Shown: in pieces, positions 7,798 to 16,553 of the stretch
Numbering within the stretch: the first letter of the stretch is position 1
How the letters are laid out: each line of letters opens with the position of its first letter
Source of the DNA: JALYGY01 sp963800975
GTDB lineage: Bacteria; Actinomycetota; Rubrobacteria; Rubrobacterales; Rubrobacteraceae
Direction: 5' to 3'
NCBI GenBank assembly: GCA_963800975.1
Contig: CAWDDB010000020.1
Location: 213,075 to 277,074, forward strand
DNA: 64,000 bases
Program-made: the position numbers and the translations under genes
The notes under the pieces: model-generated
What the model was told of the DNA's origin: nothing
The model's database searches: none
Seen by the model: only the letters and a program-made list of their open reading frames with translations

Positions 7798-10552
7798 ATG
7801 ATCCTGGTCCACCACGGGAGGCGGCTACGGGCCGGGCTCGTCCTTACGTTGCTGGCTGCGCTGATAGGCTTCGCCTCATCCTGCGGGTCCGCCGGCGCCC
7901 AGGAGAATTCCGAAGTTGGCTCCGCGGTGGACCTTGACGTGCTGTTCGTCGGCGCGCACCCGGACGACGAGTCTCCCATCCTCTCGACGCTAGGACAGTG
8001 GAACGAATACGACGGCGTGAAGGCCGGCGTGATCACGGTTACCCGCGGCGAGGGCGGCGGCAACGCGGTCGGCCCCGAGGAGGGGCCGGCGCTCGGCCTG
8101 ATCCGGGAGAAGGAGGAGCGCCTCGCCGTGCGCCGGGCCGGCATCGACAACATCTACAACCTGGACAAGCTGGACTTCTACTACACGACCAGCGCCCCGC
8201 TCACGGAGGAGATCTGGGGCCACGACGATACCCTCGAGAAGGTCGTGCGCGTCGTGCGCTACACCCGCCCCGAGGTGATCATCACGATGGATCCCTCGCC
8301 CGCGCCGGGCAACCACGGTAATCACCAGTACGCGAGCCGGCTCGGCATAGAGGCGTTTTTCGACGCCGCAGACCCCGACGCCTTCCCCGACCAGCTGGGC
8401 GAAGAGGGCCTCGAACCCTGGCGCGCGGCGAAACTCTTCACCACGCCTATCATCGAGTCGACGGCCAGCATCTTCGAGGGCACGCCGCCGCTAGGTGGCG
8501 AGTGCTCCTCGGGGTTCGAGCTGAAGCAGCCGGCGGACAACGTGTTCGGGGTGTGGAGCGGCCGCGACTCCGAGCGGCACGACCAGACGTGGGCGCAGGC
8601 CGAGCTCGAAGCCCAGCGGCTGTACGAATCCCAGGGCTGGGCCGCGCTGCCGGACATACCCCAGGATCCCACCGAGCTCCCCTGCGACTACTTCACGCTC
8701 GTGGAGAGCCGGGTGCCGTTCGGCGCGGACAACACGGAGCCGACGGCCATGCTGGAGGGCGCCATCGAGCCCGCCTCGGGCGGTCTGCCGCTTGGGACCG
8801 AGTTCTACCTGACGACGGACAGGTTCATGGTGCGTGGCGGGGAGCAACTCGAGGTCACCGCGCACGTGCGCGGTGGCGTAGAACCCATCCCCGAGGCTAC
8901 GGTCGACCTGGAACTCCCGGACGGGTGGAGCGTGGAGGGGGACGGGGACCTCGGGGACCTGGCGCAGCTCGGGGGGAGCACCACGTCCTTCACGGTTACT
9001 CCCCCGGAGGACGCCACGATGGACGAACGGACGCGCATCGGCGCGGCCCTGACTATCGGCGACATGACCGGCGAGACGAACCGCGCCGTGCAGGTGGTGC
9101 CAGCGGTGCGGGGCGTCCCGCAGCTGTTGCCGCAGGTAGAACAGTTCGGCGACTGGGCCTGGGATGCCGACGTTCCGCAGCTCGCCGGCGCGGTCAAGCC
9201 GGTGCTCCCCATCGGCTCGGGAGAGAGCCGGACGGTGCGCGTCGACCTCACCAATGCGGGCGAGACCGAGCAGTCCGGGACGGTCGCGCTGGACCTGCCC
9301 GAAGGCTTCTCGGCCGACGAGGAAGAGAAGGATTACGAGGCCCTCTCCCCCGGCTCCGAGGACTCCGTCACCTTCACGGTAACCGACGATAACTCGAGCC
9401 TCGAGACTGGGATACAGGGTGGCGCTGAGGGCGACTACGACTTCGGGATCTCGACGGAGGGCGACGGCGGCGAGGACTCCAGGACGGCCGCGCTGAACCT
9501 GGTGCCGTCCGCGCAGATCTCACACGCCGGCGACGCGCCCGAAGGTGGACGGGTCGGCCAGCGAAGGCGAGTACGACGGTGGAAGCCTGGACCTGAGCCG
9601 GCTGTGGGAGGGCGAGGAGCCGGAGTCCGCGGCCGACGCCTCGGGGACAGCCAGGGTCACCTGGACCGCGGACGCGCTTTACTTCCTGGTCAACGTCACA
9701 GACGACAGGCTCGGCACGGTCCTGCCCCCGAGCGACGCCAAGCGGCACTGGCGCACGGACTCCGTGGAGATCGCGCTCGACCCGCGCGGCAACTCCGAGA
9801 ACACCTCGACCACCTTCAAGGTCGGGCTCTTTCCGACGACCGACGACCCCGAGAACGGCAACCCCGCGGCCGCCTACCGCGACGCCGACGCCCACCAGGG
9901 CCCGGCCGACGAGACCGCCCCGGGCATGCGGGTCGCCGCCGAGCTGGGCGAGCCGTACGACGGCTACACGCTGGAGGCGAAGGTCCCGATGGCGGCGTTG
10001 CCCGCGCCGGTCGACCCAGAGAACGTGGGCATGAACATCTTTATCTACGACTCGGACACCAGGGACAAGGTGGGCCAGACCCGCATCGGCTGGTCGACCT
10101 GGGGTGGCGTCCAGGGCGACCCCTACCGCTGGGGAGACGTAACCCTCGCTGGCTACGAGCCCGCATCCGAGGAGCCCGTCCTGCCAGGGCGCGTCACGCA
10201 GAGCGAGGCGTCGCCCCTGTCCATCCTGCAGTCGGCCAGGGACGGGGTCCCGCTCTCCGGCTCCCCCTCCGCGCAGAACCCGGTCCGGATCGTCTCCGGT
10301 CCGCGGCTCTCGGACGGCGCGGTCTCCCTGGAGCTGGAGGCCCCAGGCGGCGGCGAGGCCGACGTCTTCGTGTGGAACGGCAAGAAGGCCGTGGCGGATA
10401 AGACCGTCACCCTCGAGCGCGGCCGGACGCGGGAGGTGCGGCTGATCGTAGGAGGCGCGGACCGCGACGCGCTACTCGACAGGGGTAGCGTGCTGGTCGG
10501 CTACCGAGCGGAAGGCGGCGAGGCCGCGACCCTGATGCGCCCACTGAACTGA
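7798..10552 (+). pseudogene. PIG-L family deacetylase lipoprotein with CBM9-like tail, frameshifted
   Basis: An ATG at 7798 follows AAGGAG and opens a lipoprotein signal peptide (Cys29 in FASSCGS). The PIG-L/LmbE deacetylase domain follows, with the zinc motif AHPDDE at residues 53-58 and a later NHGNH. Members remove acetyl groups from N-acetyl sugars. Next come one or two Ig-like (NEW3-type) segments, then a carbohydrate-binding family 9-like domain (ALYFLVNVTDD, DSVEIALDPRG). The first reading frame fits only up to about 9540. From there the protein continues one base further on and ends at 10552. Removing one G near 9541 gives about 917 continuous residues. Both halves look well conserved, so this may be a sequence error rather than a dead gene. 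Confidence 0.85.
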
Positions 10553-10556
10553 CGAC

Positions 10557-10580
10557 GGACGCGCCCGGCCGGGCGCGTCC
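10557..10580. terminator. Bidirectional terminator hairpin
   Basis: A perfect 24-base palindrome (10-bp stem with GGCC at the centre, arms GGACGCGCCC/GGGCGCGTCC) lies exactly between the ends of two converging genes, stops at 10552 and 10585. There is no T-tract, as is common in high-GC actinobacteria. The position argues for termination on both strands. Confidence 0.6.
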
Positions 10581-10584
10581 CCGG

Positions 10585-11220
10585 CTAGGCCCGCGTCGTC
10601 CGGTCGCCCTCCGGACGGCTGGCGCCCGTCGGCTCCTCGAACCGACGGGTCCACTCGACGAGGGCCGATAGGAAGCGGCGCAGCCTCTCACGGGTCTCCT
10701 CGTCGACGAGGTCGCCGGTCTCCGCCTCGAACTTCTCGCGCGAGAACGGGATGAGCATCTGCGGCTCGGGCATCACGTAGGCCGGGGCGTGCAGGAGTAT
10801 CTGGCGAAGCACCATCTGGCCCCTGGCGGTCCCGCCCCCGCCGGGGCTGGCGCCCGCGATCCCGACCGGCTTGTGGCGGAAGGGCGTTCGGCCGTGCCGC
10901 GAGCGCAGCGTCCAGTCGAGGGCGGCGGTCAGGACGCCGGGGATGGCGTAGTCGTACTCGGGGGTGGCGACGAGCACCGCGTCGCAGGCGCGTATCTTCT
11001 CCTTCAGCTCGAGCACGGGCCCAGGATCCCCCCCATCCTCGACGTCCTGGTTGAAGTACGGAATCCGCCCCAGGTCGAAACCCTCGCAACTCATCCACCC
11101 AGGCCCGACCTCGTGCGCGGCCCTCAGGATCCCCCGGTGGACGGAGGCGCCTCGCAGGCTGCCGGCGAGGCCGAGAATCCGGAAGTCTTCGGGTTCCGTG
11201 GTCTGCTCGTTCCTCGTCAG
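10585..11220 (-). CDS. NADPH-dependent FMN reductase
   Basis: This is a flavodoxin-fold reductase of the SsuE/ChrR-like family that binds FMN and reduces flavin, quinones or azo compounds. An ATG at 11094 would cut off the flavin-binding N-terminus. Reading further up in the same frame gives LGLAGSLRGASVHRGIL, the expected phosphate-binding loop, with no stop. The best start is CTG at 11220, which has GGAGG four bases upstream. This gives 211 residues. Other motifs are ATPEYDYAIPGVLTAALDW (the PEYN-like motif) and GGGGTARGQ. The gene starts 20 bp after the stop of the upstream hydrolase and is probably co-transcribed with it. Confidence 0.88.
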   Translation of the reverse strand: MTRNEQTTEPEDFRILGLAGSLRGASVHRGILRAAHEVGPGWMSCEGFDLGRIPYFNQDVEDGGDPGPVLELKEKIRACDAVLVATPEYDYAIPGVLTAALDWTLRSRHGRTPFRHKPVGIAGASPGGGGTARGQMVLRQILLHAPAYVMPEPQMLIPFSREKFEAETGDLVDEETRERLRRFLSALVEWTRRFEEPTGASRPEGDRTTRA

Positions 11221-11239
11221 CGCTCCTCCCGTCCCCGGC

Positions 11240-11833
11240 TCACAGCAGCTCCAGGATCTCGTCCGTCCCCGCGACCGTCGCGAACTCCCCGCTCAGGCTG
11301 GCCAGCGAGACCCCATGCATCTCCTCGGCCGTGCAGCGCTCGCCCTCGGGCCCGTCGCGCCCGAACGTGGCTGTGGCGTCCGAGACCACGAAGGTCTCGA
11401 AGCCAAGGTCGCCCGCCATCCGCACCGTCGAGGAGACGCAGTGCTCCGTGGTGAGCCCCGCGACGACCACGGTCCCGATACCATCGGCGCGCAGGCGCTC
11501 CTCGAGGTCCGTGCCGATAAACGCGCTGTTGACGGACTTCTCCACCACGGGCTCCCCCGGCAGGGGGCGCACGATCTCTTTCGGCTCGTTGCCAGGCAGG
11601 CCTGGCCTCAGCGGCGAGTCTGGCTCCACGGACATGTGCCTGACGTGCACCACAGGCCTGCCCAACTCGCGCCACGCCGCAAGCAGCCTGGCGGCCTGTT
11701 CCTCCGCCCGCGGGTTGTTCCTCCGGCCGTACTTCGGATCGTCCAGACCCTCCTGGATGTCCACCAGGAGCAGCGCGGTCCGCTCCCCGAGCGTCGTGAG
11801 CGTGTCGATCTGGGTCCCCCGCATGACCACCAT
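11240..11833 (-). CDS. Isochorismatase-family cysteine hydrolase
   Basis: This 197-residue protein has the cysteine-hydrolase triad: Asp25 (LLLVDIQEG), Lys99 (VEKSVNSAF) and Cys132 (GLTTEHCVSST). The family hydrolyses nicotinamide, carbamoyl amides or isochorismate. The TTEHC context resembles general amidase-type members, not true isochorismatases. GTG at 11833 is used as the start; ATG three codons later is possible. It precedes the FMN reductase gene by 20 bp in a likely two-gene operon and is divergent from the alpha/beta hydrolase at 12040. The substrate is not predictable. Confidence 0.9.
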   Translation of the reverse strand: MVVMRGTQIDTLTTLGERTALLLVDIQEGLDDPKYGRRNNPRAEEQAARLLAAWRELGRPVVHVRHMSVEPDSPLRPGLPGNEPKEIVRPLPGEPVVEKSVNSAFIGTDLEERLRADGIGTVVVAGLTTEHCVSSTVRMAGDLGFETFVVSDATATFGRDGPEGERCTAEEMHGVSLASLSGEFATVAGTDEILELL

Positions 11834-12039
11834 CCCTTCCCGCGGCCGGGGTCAGGCGCACCTCCCCGCAACCGCCAGGCTTGCGTCGATAATGATACGT
11901 AACCGCCCCCGATCCGTCAGCGTAGATCGAAACCCTCACCCAACCCCAGATGCCTGCTCTTCCAACGCCACACAAACACTGCAATGATGCTACACTGCGC
12001 GTCCACAAGGAACGCAGGGTCGGCGGGGAGGTAGCTGGG

Positions 12040-12750
12040 ATGAAGGTCGTGTTCGTGCACGGCGCCCTGGTCTTCGACGGGGCGTGGTGGTGGCATCGGA
12101 TGGTCGAGCCGCTCGCAGCCCTCGGCCTGGGCACCAGCGCCTTGGAGCTTCCTAGTTGCGTGGCGCCTCCAGTCCCTCCTGCGGGGTCCCTGGGGGACAT
12201 GCATGCCGACGCCGACGCGGTGCGCGCGGCGCTGCAAGAGGAGGAAGAGCCGGTCTTGCTCGTCGGCCACTCCTACGGGGGCATGGTGATCACCGACGCC
12301 GCGGCGGGCCTGCAGAACGTCGCGCACCTGGTGTACGTGACCTCCGTGATGCCCGAGCCGGGCGAGACCATGGCAAGCCTGGGCGGCGAGCCGGGACCGT
12401 GGATGGACCCGCGCCCGCAGGAAGGCACGATGGGCATCAAGGCCGAGCCTTTGCCAGCGGCGTTCATGCAGGACTGCGACGAGGCGGCGGTGGAGGGGGC
12501 CCTGCGGCGCCTCACCCGCCAGCCCCTGGCGGTCTTCGGGCAGTCCCCGCGCGGTGTCGCGTGGCGGGAGAAGCCGTCGACCTACGTGGTGTGCGCCGAG
12601 GACCTGGCCACGCCTCCCGCGAGGCAACGCGAGCACGCAAGCAGGGCCGGCTCCGTCGTGGAGCTGGCGACCGGGCACCACCCGATGCTCTCGCGACCCG
12701 AGTCGTTGGCCAGGTTGGTCGCTGAGGCAGCTGCCGCGCGCGACGGTTAG
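12040..12750 (+). CDS. Alpha/beta-fold hydrolase
   Basis: This 236-residue hydrolase has the HG oxyanion motif (FVHGALVFDGAWWW, residues 5-18), the nucleophile elbow GHSYGG with Ser78, an acid region near CAED and the catalytic His in GHHPML (about 213). The fold and length match small esterases or EthD/MhpC-like hydrolases. The ATG at 12040 is chosen over an upstream in-frame start at 11950 because GGGGAGG lies 7-8 bases ahead and the protein then begins right at the first beta strand. It is transcribed away from the cysteine hydrolase. The substrate is unknown. Confidence 0.9.
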   Translation: MKVVFVHGALVFDGAWWWHRMVEPLAALGLGTSALELPSCVAPPVPPAGSLGDMHADADAVRAALQEEEEPVLLVGHSYGGMVITDAAAGLQNVAHLVYVTSVMPEPGETMASLGGEPGPWMDPRPQEGTMGIKAEPLPAAFMQDCDEAAVEGALRRLTRQPLAVFGQSPRGVAWREKPSTYVVCAEDLATPPARQREHASRAGSVVELATGHHPMLSRPESLARLVAEAAAARDG

Positions 12751-12788
12751 GTCCAGGCTCTGCGTCGGCGCGCCGCCGGTGGTGCCTG

Positions 12789-12977
12789 TCAGAAGACGAC
12801 CAGCATAAGGACCTGGATCCACAACACGCAGGCGGCCACGACCACGAGCCCGAGGCTGAGGTCGATCAGGACGGCGTCGCCGCGGGCGGTCTTCGGGTCC
12901 CGGGAGGCACGGCGCAAGAACAGACCGATCACGGTGAGCGCCAGCGCGGGACACGCGAAGGCCAGCCAGGAGATCAC
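12789..12977 (-). CDS. Small two-helix membrane protein
   Basis: This is a short gene of 62 residues starting with GTG at 12977, whose start overlaps the TGA stop of the upstream ParB-like gene by four bases (GTGA). Two hydrophobic stretches (about residues 2-21 and 40-61) flank a basic, charged loop (RRASRDPKTARGD). No family is recognised. The tight overlap with the upstream gene and plausible topology support it as real. It ends in a spacer facing the alpha/beta hydrolase gene. Confidence 0.6.
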   Translation of the reverse strand: MISWLAFACPALALTVIGLFLRRASRDPKTARGDAVLIDLSLGLVVVAACVLWIQVLMLVVF

Positions 12978-13435
12978 GCAGCGATCGTCTCCGTTCCGGC
13001 CGCAGGCCGCAGCTCCGTAACGTCGGCGTCGACGGCAGGCACGCCGTGGTAGCGGGCCACGGAGACGCGGTGGTTTCCGTCCTCGACGAAGTAGGCGTCG
13101 CCCAGCTTGTACAGGCTGACCGGCGGGAGCACCTTGTCCTTGTGGAACGCGAGATCCACGCGCTTCCACCTGGCTTCCGCAGCCGCGCGAAGCGGCATGA
13201 AGGAGCCGTCGAAGTCCCCGCGGCGTCCGACGCTGCCGACGATCTTCTCCGGGTCCACGACCCGCGTCCCCCTCCGAACCTGGTTGTAAGCGGAGAGCGA
13301 CCTCCTGACCTCGTCGAAGGAGCGCGGCATGCCGTGTGCCCCCCGCAGACGCGAGGCCAGCCACGCCAGCCGTGCCCTGCGCCGCGCCCGGCCGAAGTCC
13401 CTGTCGGCCTGCTCGTTCAGATCCATAAGTAGCAT
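12974..13435 (-). CDS. ParB/sulfiredoxin-like N-terminal domain protein
   Basis: This 153-residue protein has an Arg-rich N-terminal helix region and a C-terminal segment (VSLYKLGDAYFVEDGNHRV, then SVARYHG) that matches the ParB-like nuclease/sulfiredoxin fold, with the conserved DGNHR motif. Such stand-alone proteins are often of unknown role. It lacks the helix-turn-helix and C-terminal dimer domain of chromosome-partition ParB, so it is not a segregation protein. It overlaps the small membrane protein gene downstream by four bases. GTG/ATG ambiguity exists at the start (MLLMDLN). Confidence 0.75.
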   Translation of the reverse strand: MLLMDLNEQADRDFGRARRRARLAWLASRLRGAHGMPRSFDEVRRSLSAYNQVRRGTRVVDPEKIVGSVGRRGDFDGSFMPLRAAAEARWKRVDLAFHKDKVLPPVSLYKLGDAYFVEDGNHRVSVARYHGVPAVDADVTELRPAAGTETIAA

Positions 13436-13590
13436 CCTCGGCTCCTCTCTAGCGGCTCTGGAGCCAGTCTAGGAGCCGGGATCCCGGGTTTAATCTACCG
13501 AAGGTTGTATCCGGTGGTTTAGCGCCGGTTTAAATGTGGCCTTCGCCCCACAGAGGTTCGCGCCCGCGACGCCCGAACCCGCGCGATTGC

Positions 13591-13635
13591 GTAGGGGCGC
13601 TTCGCGTGTAGGGGCGCTTCGCGAAGCGCCCCTAC
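13591..13635. repeat. 28-bp perfect palindrome with an adjacent direct half-copy
   Basis: At 13608-13635 a 28-base sequence is fully self-complementary (arms GTAGGGGCGCTTCG/CGAAGCGCCCCTAC). Its first 16 bases are repeated directly at 13591-13606, giving a 17-bp period. It lies 10 bases past the stop of the leftward MalT-type regulator gene (13646), so it may terminate that transcript. The arm sequence resembles dispersed palindromic repeats known in several bacterial phyla. Confidence 0.6.
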
Positions 13636-13645
13636 GTGTTGCGCG

Positions 13646-16342
13646 CTAGCCAAGCAATTGCAATTCGCGCGCGCGGGCGACGGCCTGGGAGCGGTTACGC
13701 ACGAGAAGCTTGCCGAAGATGTGGTGGACGTGCGCCTTTACGGTGCCCACGGAGAGGTGGAGCTCGCCGGCGATCTGCGCGTTCGACAGGCCGTCGGCGA
13801 CGAGCCCGAGCACCTCGAGTTCGCGGTCGCTCAGGGGTTCGAGGCCCGGAGCTCGCCCCGCGCGCGACCCGCCGTTGCCCCGATGCGTCGCCCGGGGCTC
13901 GTCCAGGGCAAAGTGTTCTAGCAGCGTGCCCGCGAAGGCGACGGGGGCGACGTTGTTGGGACCGTCGTGCTGCGACTCCCGGACGAACCTCTCGAGCAAC
14001 GCGGCCATCGGCTGCCCCTCGTCCACGAACAGGCGAACGAAGCCCTGCGGCGCGGCGAGGGAGAGGGCGCGTTCGAGGTGGACCCTGGCCTTCTCTGTCG
14101 CGTCCTGACGCTCGGAGGCGAGGGCGAGCAGCGCGTGCAGCTCGATCTCGTGCCCGACTCGTCCTTCGGACACCGCGCTCTCCAGCAATCGCGCGAGGGA
14201 GTCGCGCGCCTCGTCGATCCTGCCCTCCCCGAGCAGCACGCGGGCCATCGTGATCCGCTCCAGTTGGCGGGGGTAGCTCAGGTAGTCCTGGGTCGTCGCG
14301 TACTCGCTAGCCCAGCGCGCGGCAGACCGCACGTCGCCCTGCGCCAGGTAGAGCCGGGCCTGCCACGCCCAGATAAGGGGCCACTTCGGCAGGAGCCTGC
14401 CGGCCTCCCGAATCAGGGAGTGCGCCCCTTCGAGGTCGCCGCAGGCCAGTTGCAAGCGGGCGAGGTCGAGGTAGCCGTACACCAGTATCTTGGCTTCGCC
14501 GCTCTGCCTGCCGTACTCGATACCCTTCTCCAGGAGTTGGCGTGCCTCGTCCAGGTATCCGCGCTGGTAGAGCAGGTCGCCCATCCCGGTGTGGATCATG
14601 CCCGCAACCGCAGGCACCCCATCCGGGCGGCTCTCTGCCAGCCGCTGCCCCTCCAGGAGTAGTTCCTCAGCCTCCCGCAGCCGTCCGAGCGAGATCTCCA
14701 GCGAGGCGTGGTAACGGAGGGCAAACAGGGCCGTCCGGAGGTCGTCGGCCGCCCGGGCGGTGGCGGCGGCCCTGGCGAAGGCTTCGCCCGCGGACTCTAG
14801 ATCCCCGGCCGAGCAGTAGGCGTGTCCCAGGTCCAACGCGACGTCGCCGCGTAGATGGAGCTCGTCCTCGGGCAGCAGTTCCAGGGCCCGATCGGAGAAC
14901 TCGGTCGTGAGCGCTGCGTCCTCCCGCATGGCCGCCACGCGGGCGCGGATGATGCACATCTCGCCCAGCATAGTACGCTGTTTCTCGGAGAGTCCCGCCG
15001 CCTCAGACCCGTCGCCGAGATCCAGGGCCTCCTCCGTATCCCGGAGCCGGCGCTCGGCGGCTTCCAGCTCCCCTGAGTGCACGTGCGCCCAGGCGTAGAG
15101 CAGGCAGAGGGCCGGACGCAGAAGCACCAGCTCGTCTGGCAACGCACCCAGCCAGCTGAGCAAAAGCGAGGCGTCCACGTAGGTGCGCCGTACTCCCGTC
15201 TCCTCCTCGATCAGGCGCGCTGCCCGCTCGAAGTCCTGCGCGGCGAGGGAGTGCTCGATCCCCCCTGCCAGGCACCCGTCGCCCTCGTTCCAGAGCCCGG
15301 CTCGGCGGTGCAACTCGAAGACCAGGTCGGGCTGCGTGCGTTGCAGGCGTTCGCGCAGGAAGGCGGCGAACAGGTGGTGGTAACGGTAGTAGTTGTGCCC
15401 CTCGTCCAACGGCACCAGGAAGAGGTTGGCCTTCTCGAGCCTCTCCAGCATCTCCCGCCCGTTGGGCGCGTCCGTGAGCGCCTCGCACAGGGGACCGTTC
15501 AGGGTCTCGACGATGGAGGTCTTGAGCAGGAAGTCCCGAACGTCCTCCGGCTGGCGCGAGAGTATCTCGTCGGCCAGGTAATCGAAGACGTGGCGGGATC
15601 CCCCGGCTCCAGCCCCGACGGGGCTCGCGCCGTCCCCCTTCAGGGCGTGCGCCGCCAGCTGCATGCCGGCGATCCAACCCTCCGTCTCCTTCTCGAGCGT
15701 GGCGACCCTCTCCGCGTCGAGGTCGAGGCCCATGGTGCGGTCGAGGAACTCGGCCGCCTCTTCGAGGGTGAAGCGCAGGTCGGGGGCGCCGAGCTCGGTC
15801 AGCTTTCCCCGCGCGCGCAGCCTCGGAAGCGGCAGAGGAGGGCTGGTGCGCCCGGCGAGGACCAGGTGCATCGGCGGCGGAGAGTGCTCCAGCAGGGAGG
15901 CGACGGCGTCGTGGATGGCCTTCGAGCGTACGGCGTGGTAGTCGTCGAGCACCAGGACGAAGTCGCCCGGAAGCTCGAGGATCTCGTTGCTCAGCGCCGT
16001 GAGGACGGGCTCGAGCTCCTCCCGAGACTGCACGGAGCCCAGGAACGCGCGCGTGGCCTTCCCGAAGCCCTCGTGGATCGTCCCGATGGCCGCCACGACG
16101 TAGAGGAGGAAGCGCACCGGATCGTCATCCCTCTCGTCCAGCGAGACCCAGGCAACCGGAAGCTCGCTCTGCCGACTCCAGTCCGCGAGCAGCGTCGTCT
16201 TGCCGAAACCGGCGGGCGCGCTGACGACGGTCACCTCGCGCCGCGTGCCCTCGTCCAGCCGCTCGCGCAGGCGCGGACGAGCCACGGTATCCGGGCGAGA
16301 ACGCGGCACGTAGAGCTTGGCCCTCAGTATCTGCCGGTCCAT
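13646..16342 (-). CDS. MalT-type (LAL) LuxR-family transcriptional activator
   Basis: This is a large ATP-dependent regulator of 898 residues. The N-terminal STAND-type NTPase has Walker A APAGFGKTT (residues 42-50) and a Walker B-like region (FVLVLDDYH). A long middle part is made of TPR-like helical repeats. The C-terminus is a LuxR helix-turn-helix (LSDRELEVLGLVADG, LSVGTVKAHVHHIF). Such proteins bind an inducer and ATP, oligomerise and activate transcription. The start is placed at 16342 (MDRQILRAKLYVPR) because GGGAGAGG lies about eight bases upstream; an in-frame start at 16519 would overlap the divergent MFS gene region. The neighbouring MFS carrier is a plausible target. Confidence 0.93.
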   Translation of the reverse strand: MDRQILRAKLYVPRSRPDTVARPRLRERLDEGTRREVTVVSAPAGFGKTTLLADWSRQSELPVAWVSLDERDDDPVRFLLYVVAAIGTIHEGFGKATRAFLGSVQSREELEPVLTALSNEILELPGDFVLVLDDYHAVRSKAIHDAVASLLEHSPPPMHLVLAGRTSPPLPLPRLRARGKLTELGAPDLRFTLEEAAEFLDRTMGLDLDAERVATLEKETEGWIAGMQLAAHALKGDGASPVGAGAGGSRHVFDYLADEILSRQPEDVRDFLLKTSIVETLNGPLCEALTDAPNGREMLERLEKANLFLVPLDEGHNYYRYHHLFAAFLRERLQRTQPDLVFELHRRAGLWNEGDGCLAGGIEHSLAAQDFERAARLIEEETGVRRTYVDASLLLSWLGALPDELVLLRPALCLLYAWAHVHSGELEAAERRLRDTEEALDLGDGSEAAGLSEKQRTMLGEMCIIRARVAAMREDAALTTEFSDRALELLPEDELHLRGDVALDLGHAYCSAGDLESAGEAFARAAATARAADDLRTALFALRYHASLEISLGRLREAEELLLEGQRLAESRPDGVPAVAGMIHTGMGDLLYQRGYLDEARQLLEKGIEYGRQSGEAKILVYGYLDLARLQLACGDLEGAHSLIREAGRLLPKWPLIWAWQARLYLAQGDVRSAARWASEYATTQDYLSYPRQLERITMARVLLGEGRIDEARDSLARLLESAVSEGRVGHEIELHALLALASERQDATEKARVHLERALSLAAPQGFVRLFVDEGQPMAALLERFVRESQHDGPNNVAPVAFAGTLLEHFALDEPRATHRGNGGSRAGRAPGLEPLSDRELEVLGLVADGLSNAQIAGELHLSVGTVKAHVHHIFGKLLVRNRSQAVARARELQLLG

Positions 16343-16553
16343 GAGCAGCGCCTCTCCCATCGAAGTTATTGTACTCGACGCCCCCGCGAAACCCGACGTC
16401 GCGCAACAGCGCGCCACGCGCGACCCGAGCATGGCGCCGCTCGTTCCACTGCATGGAGCCAGGCCCGGTGCTCCGCGGGTATACTCCTCGCTACGCTCGG
16501 GTGTGAGACGAAGTGGCACGCTCGCAAGCGCCGGTACCCTGGGAAGGATCCGC

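Noticed and set aside
11917..12954. 345-codon minus-strand frame
   Set aside because: Overlaps the well-supported alpha/beta hydrolase gene and shows no motif.
12789..13364. 191-residue reading of the small membrane protein
   Set aside because: The upstream two thirds is the wrong frame of the ParB-like gene; the GTG at 12977 with a GTGA overlap is a better start.
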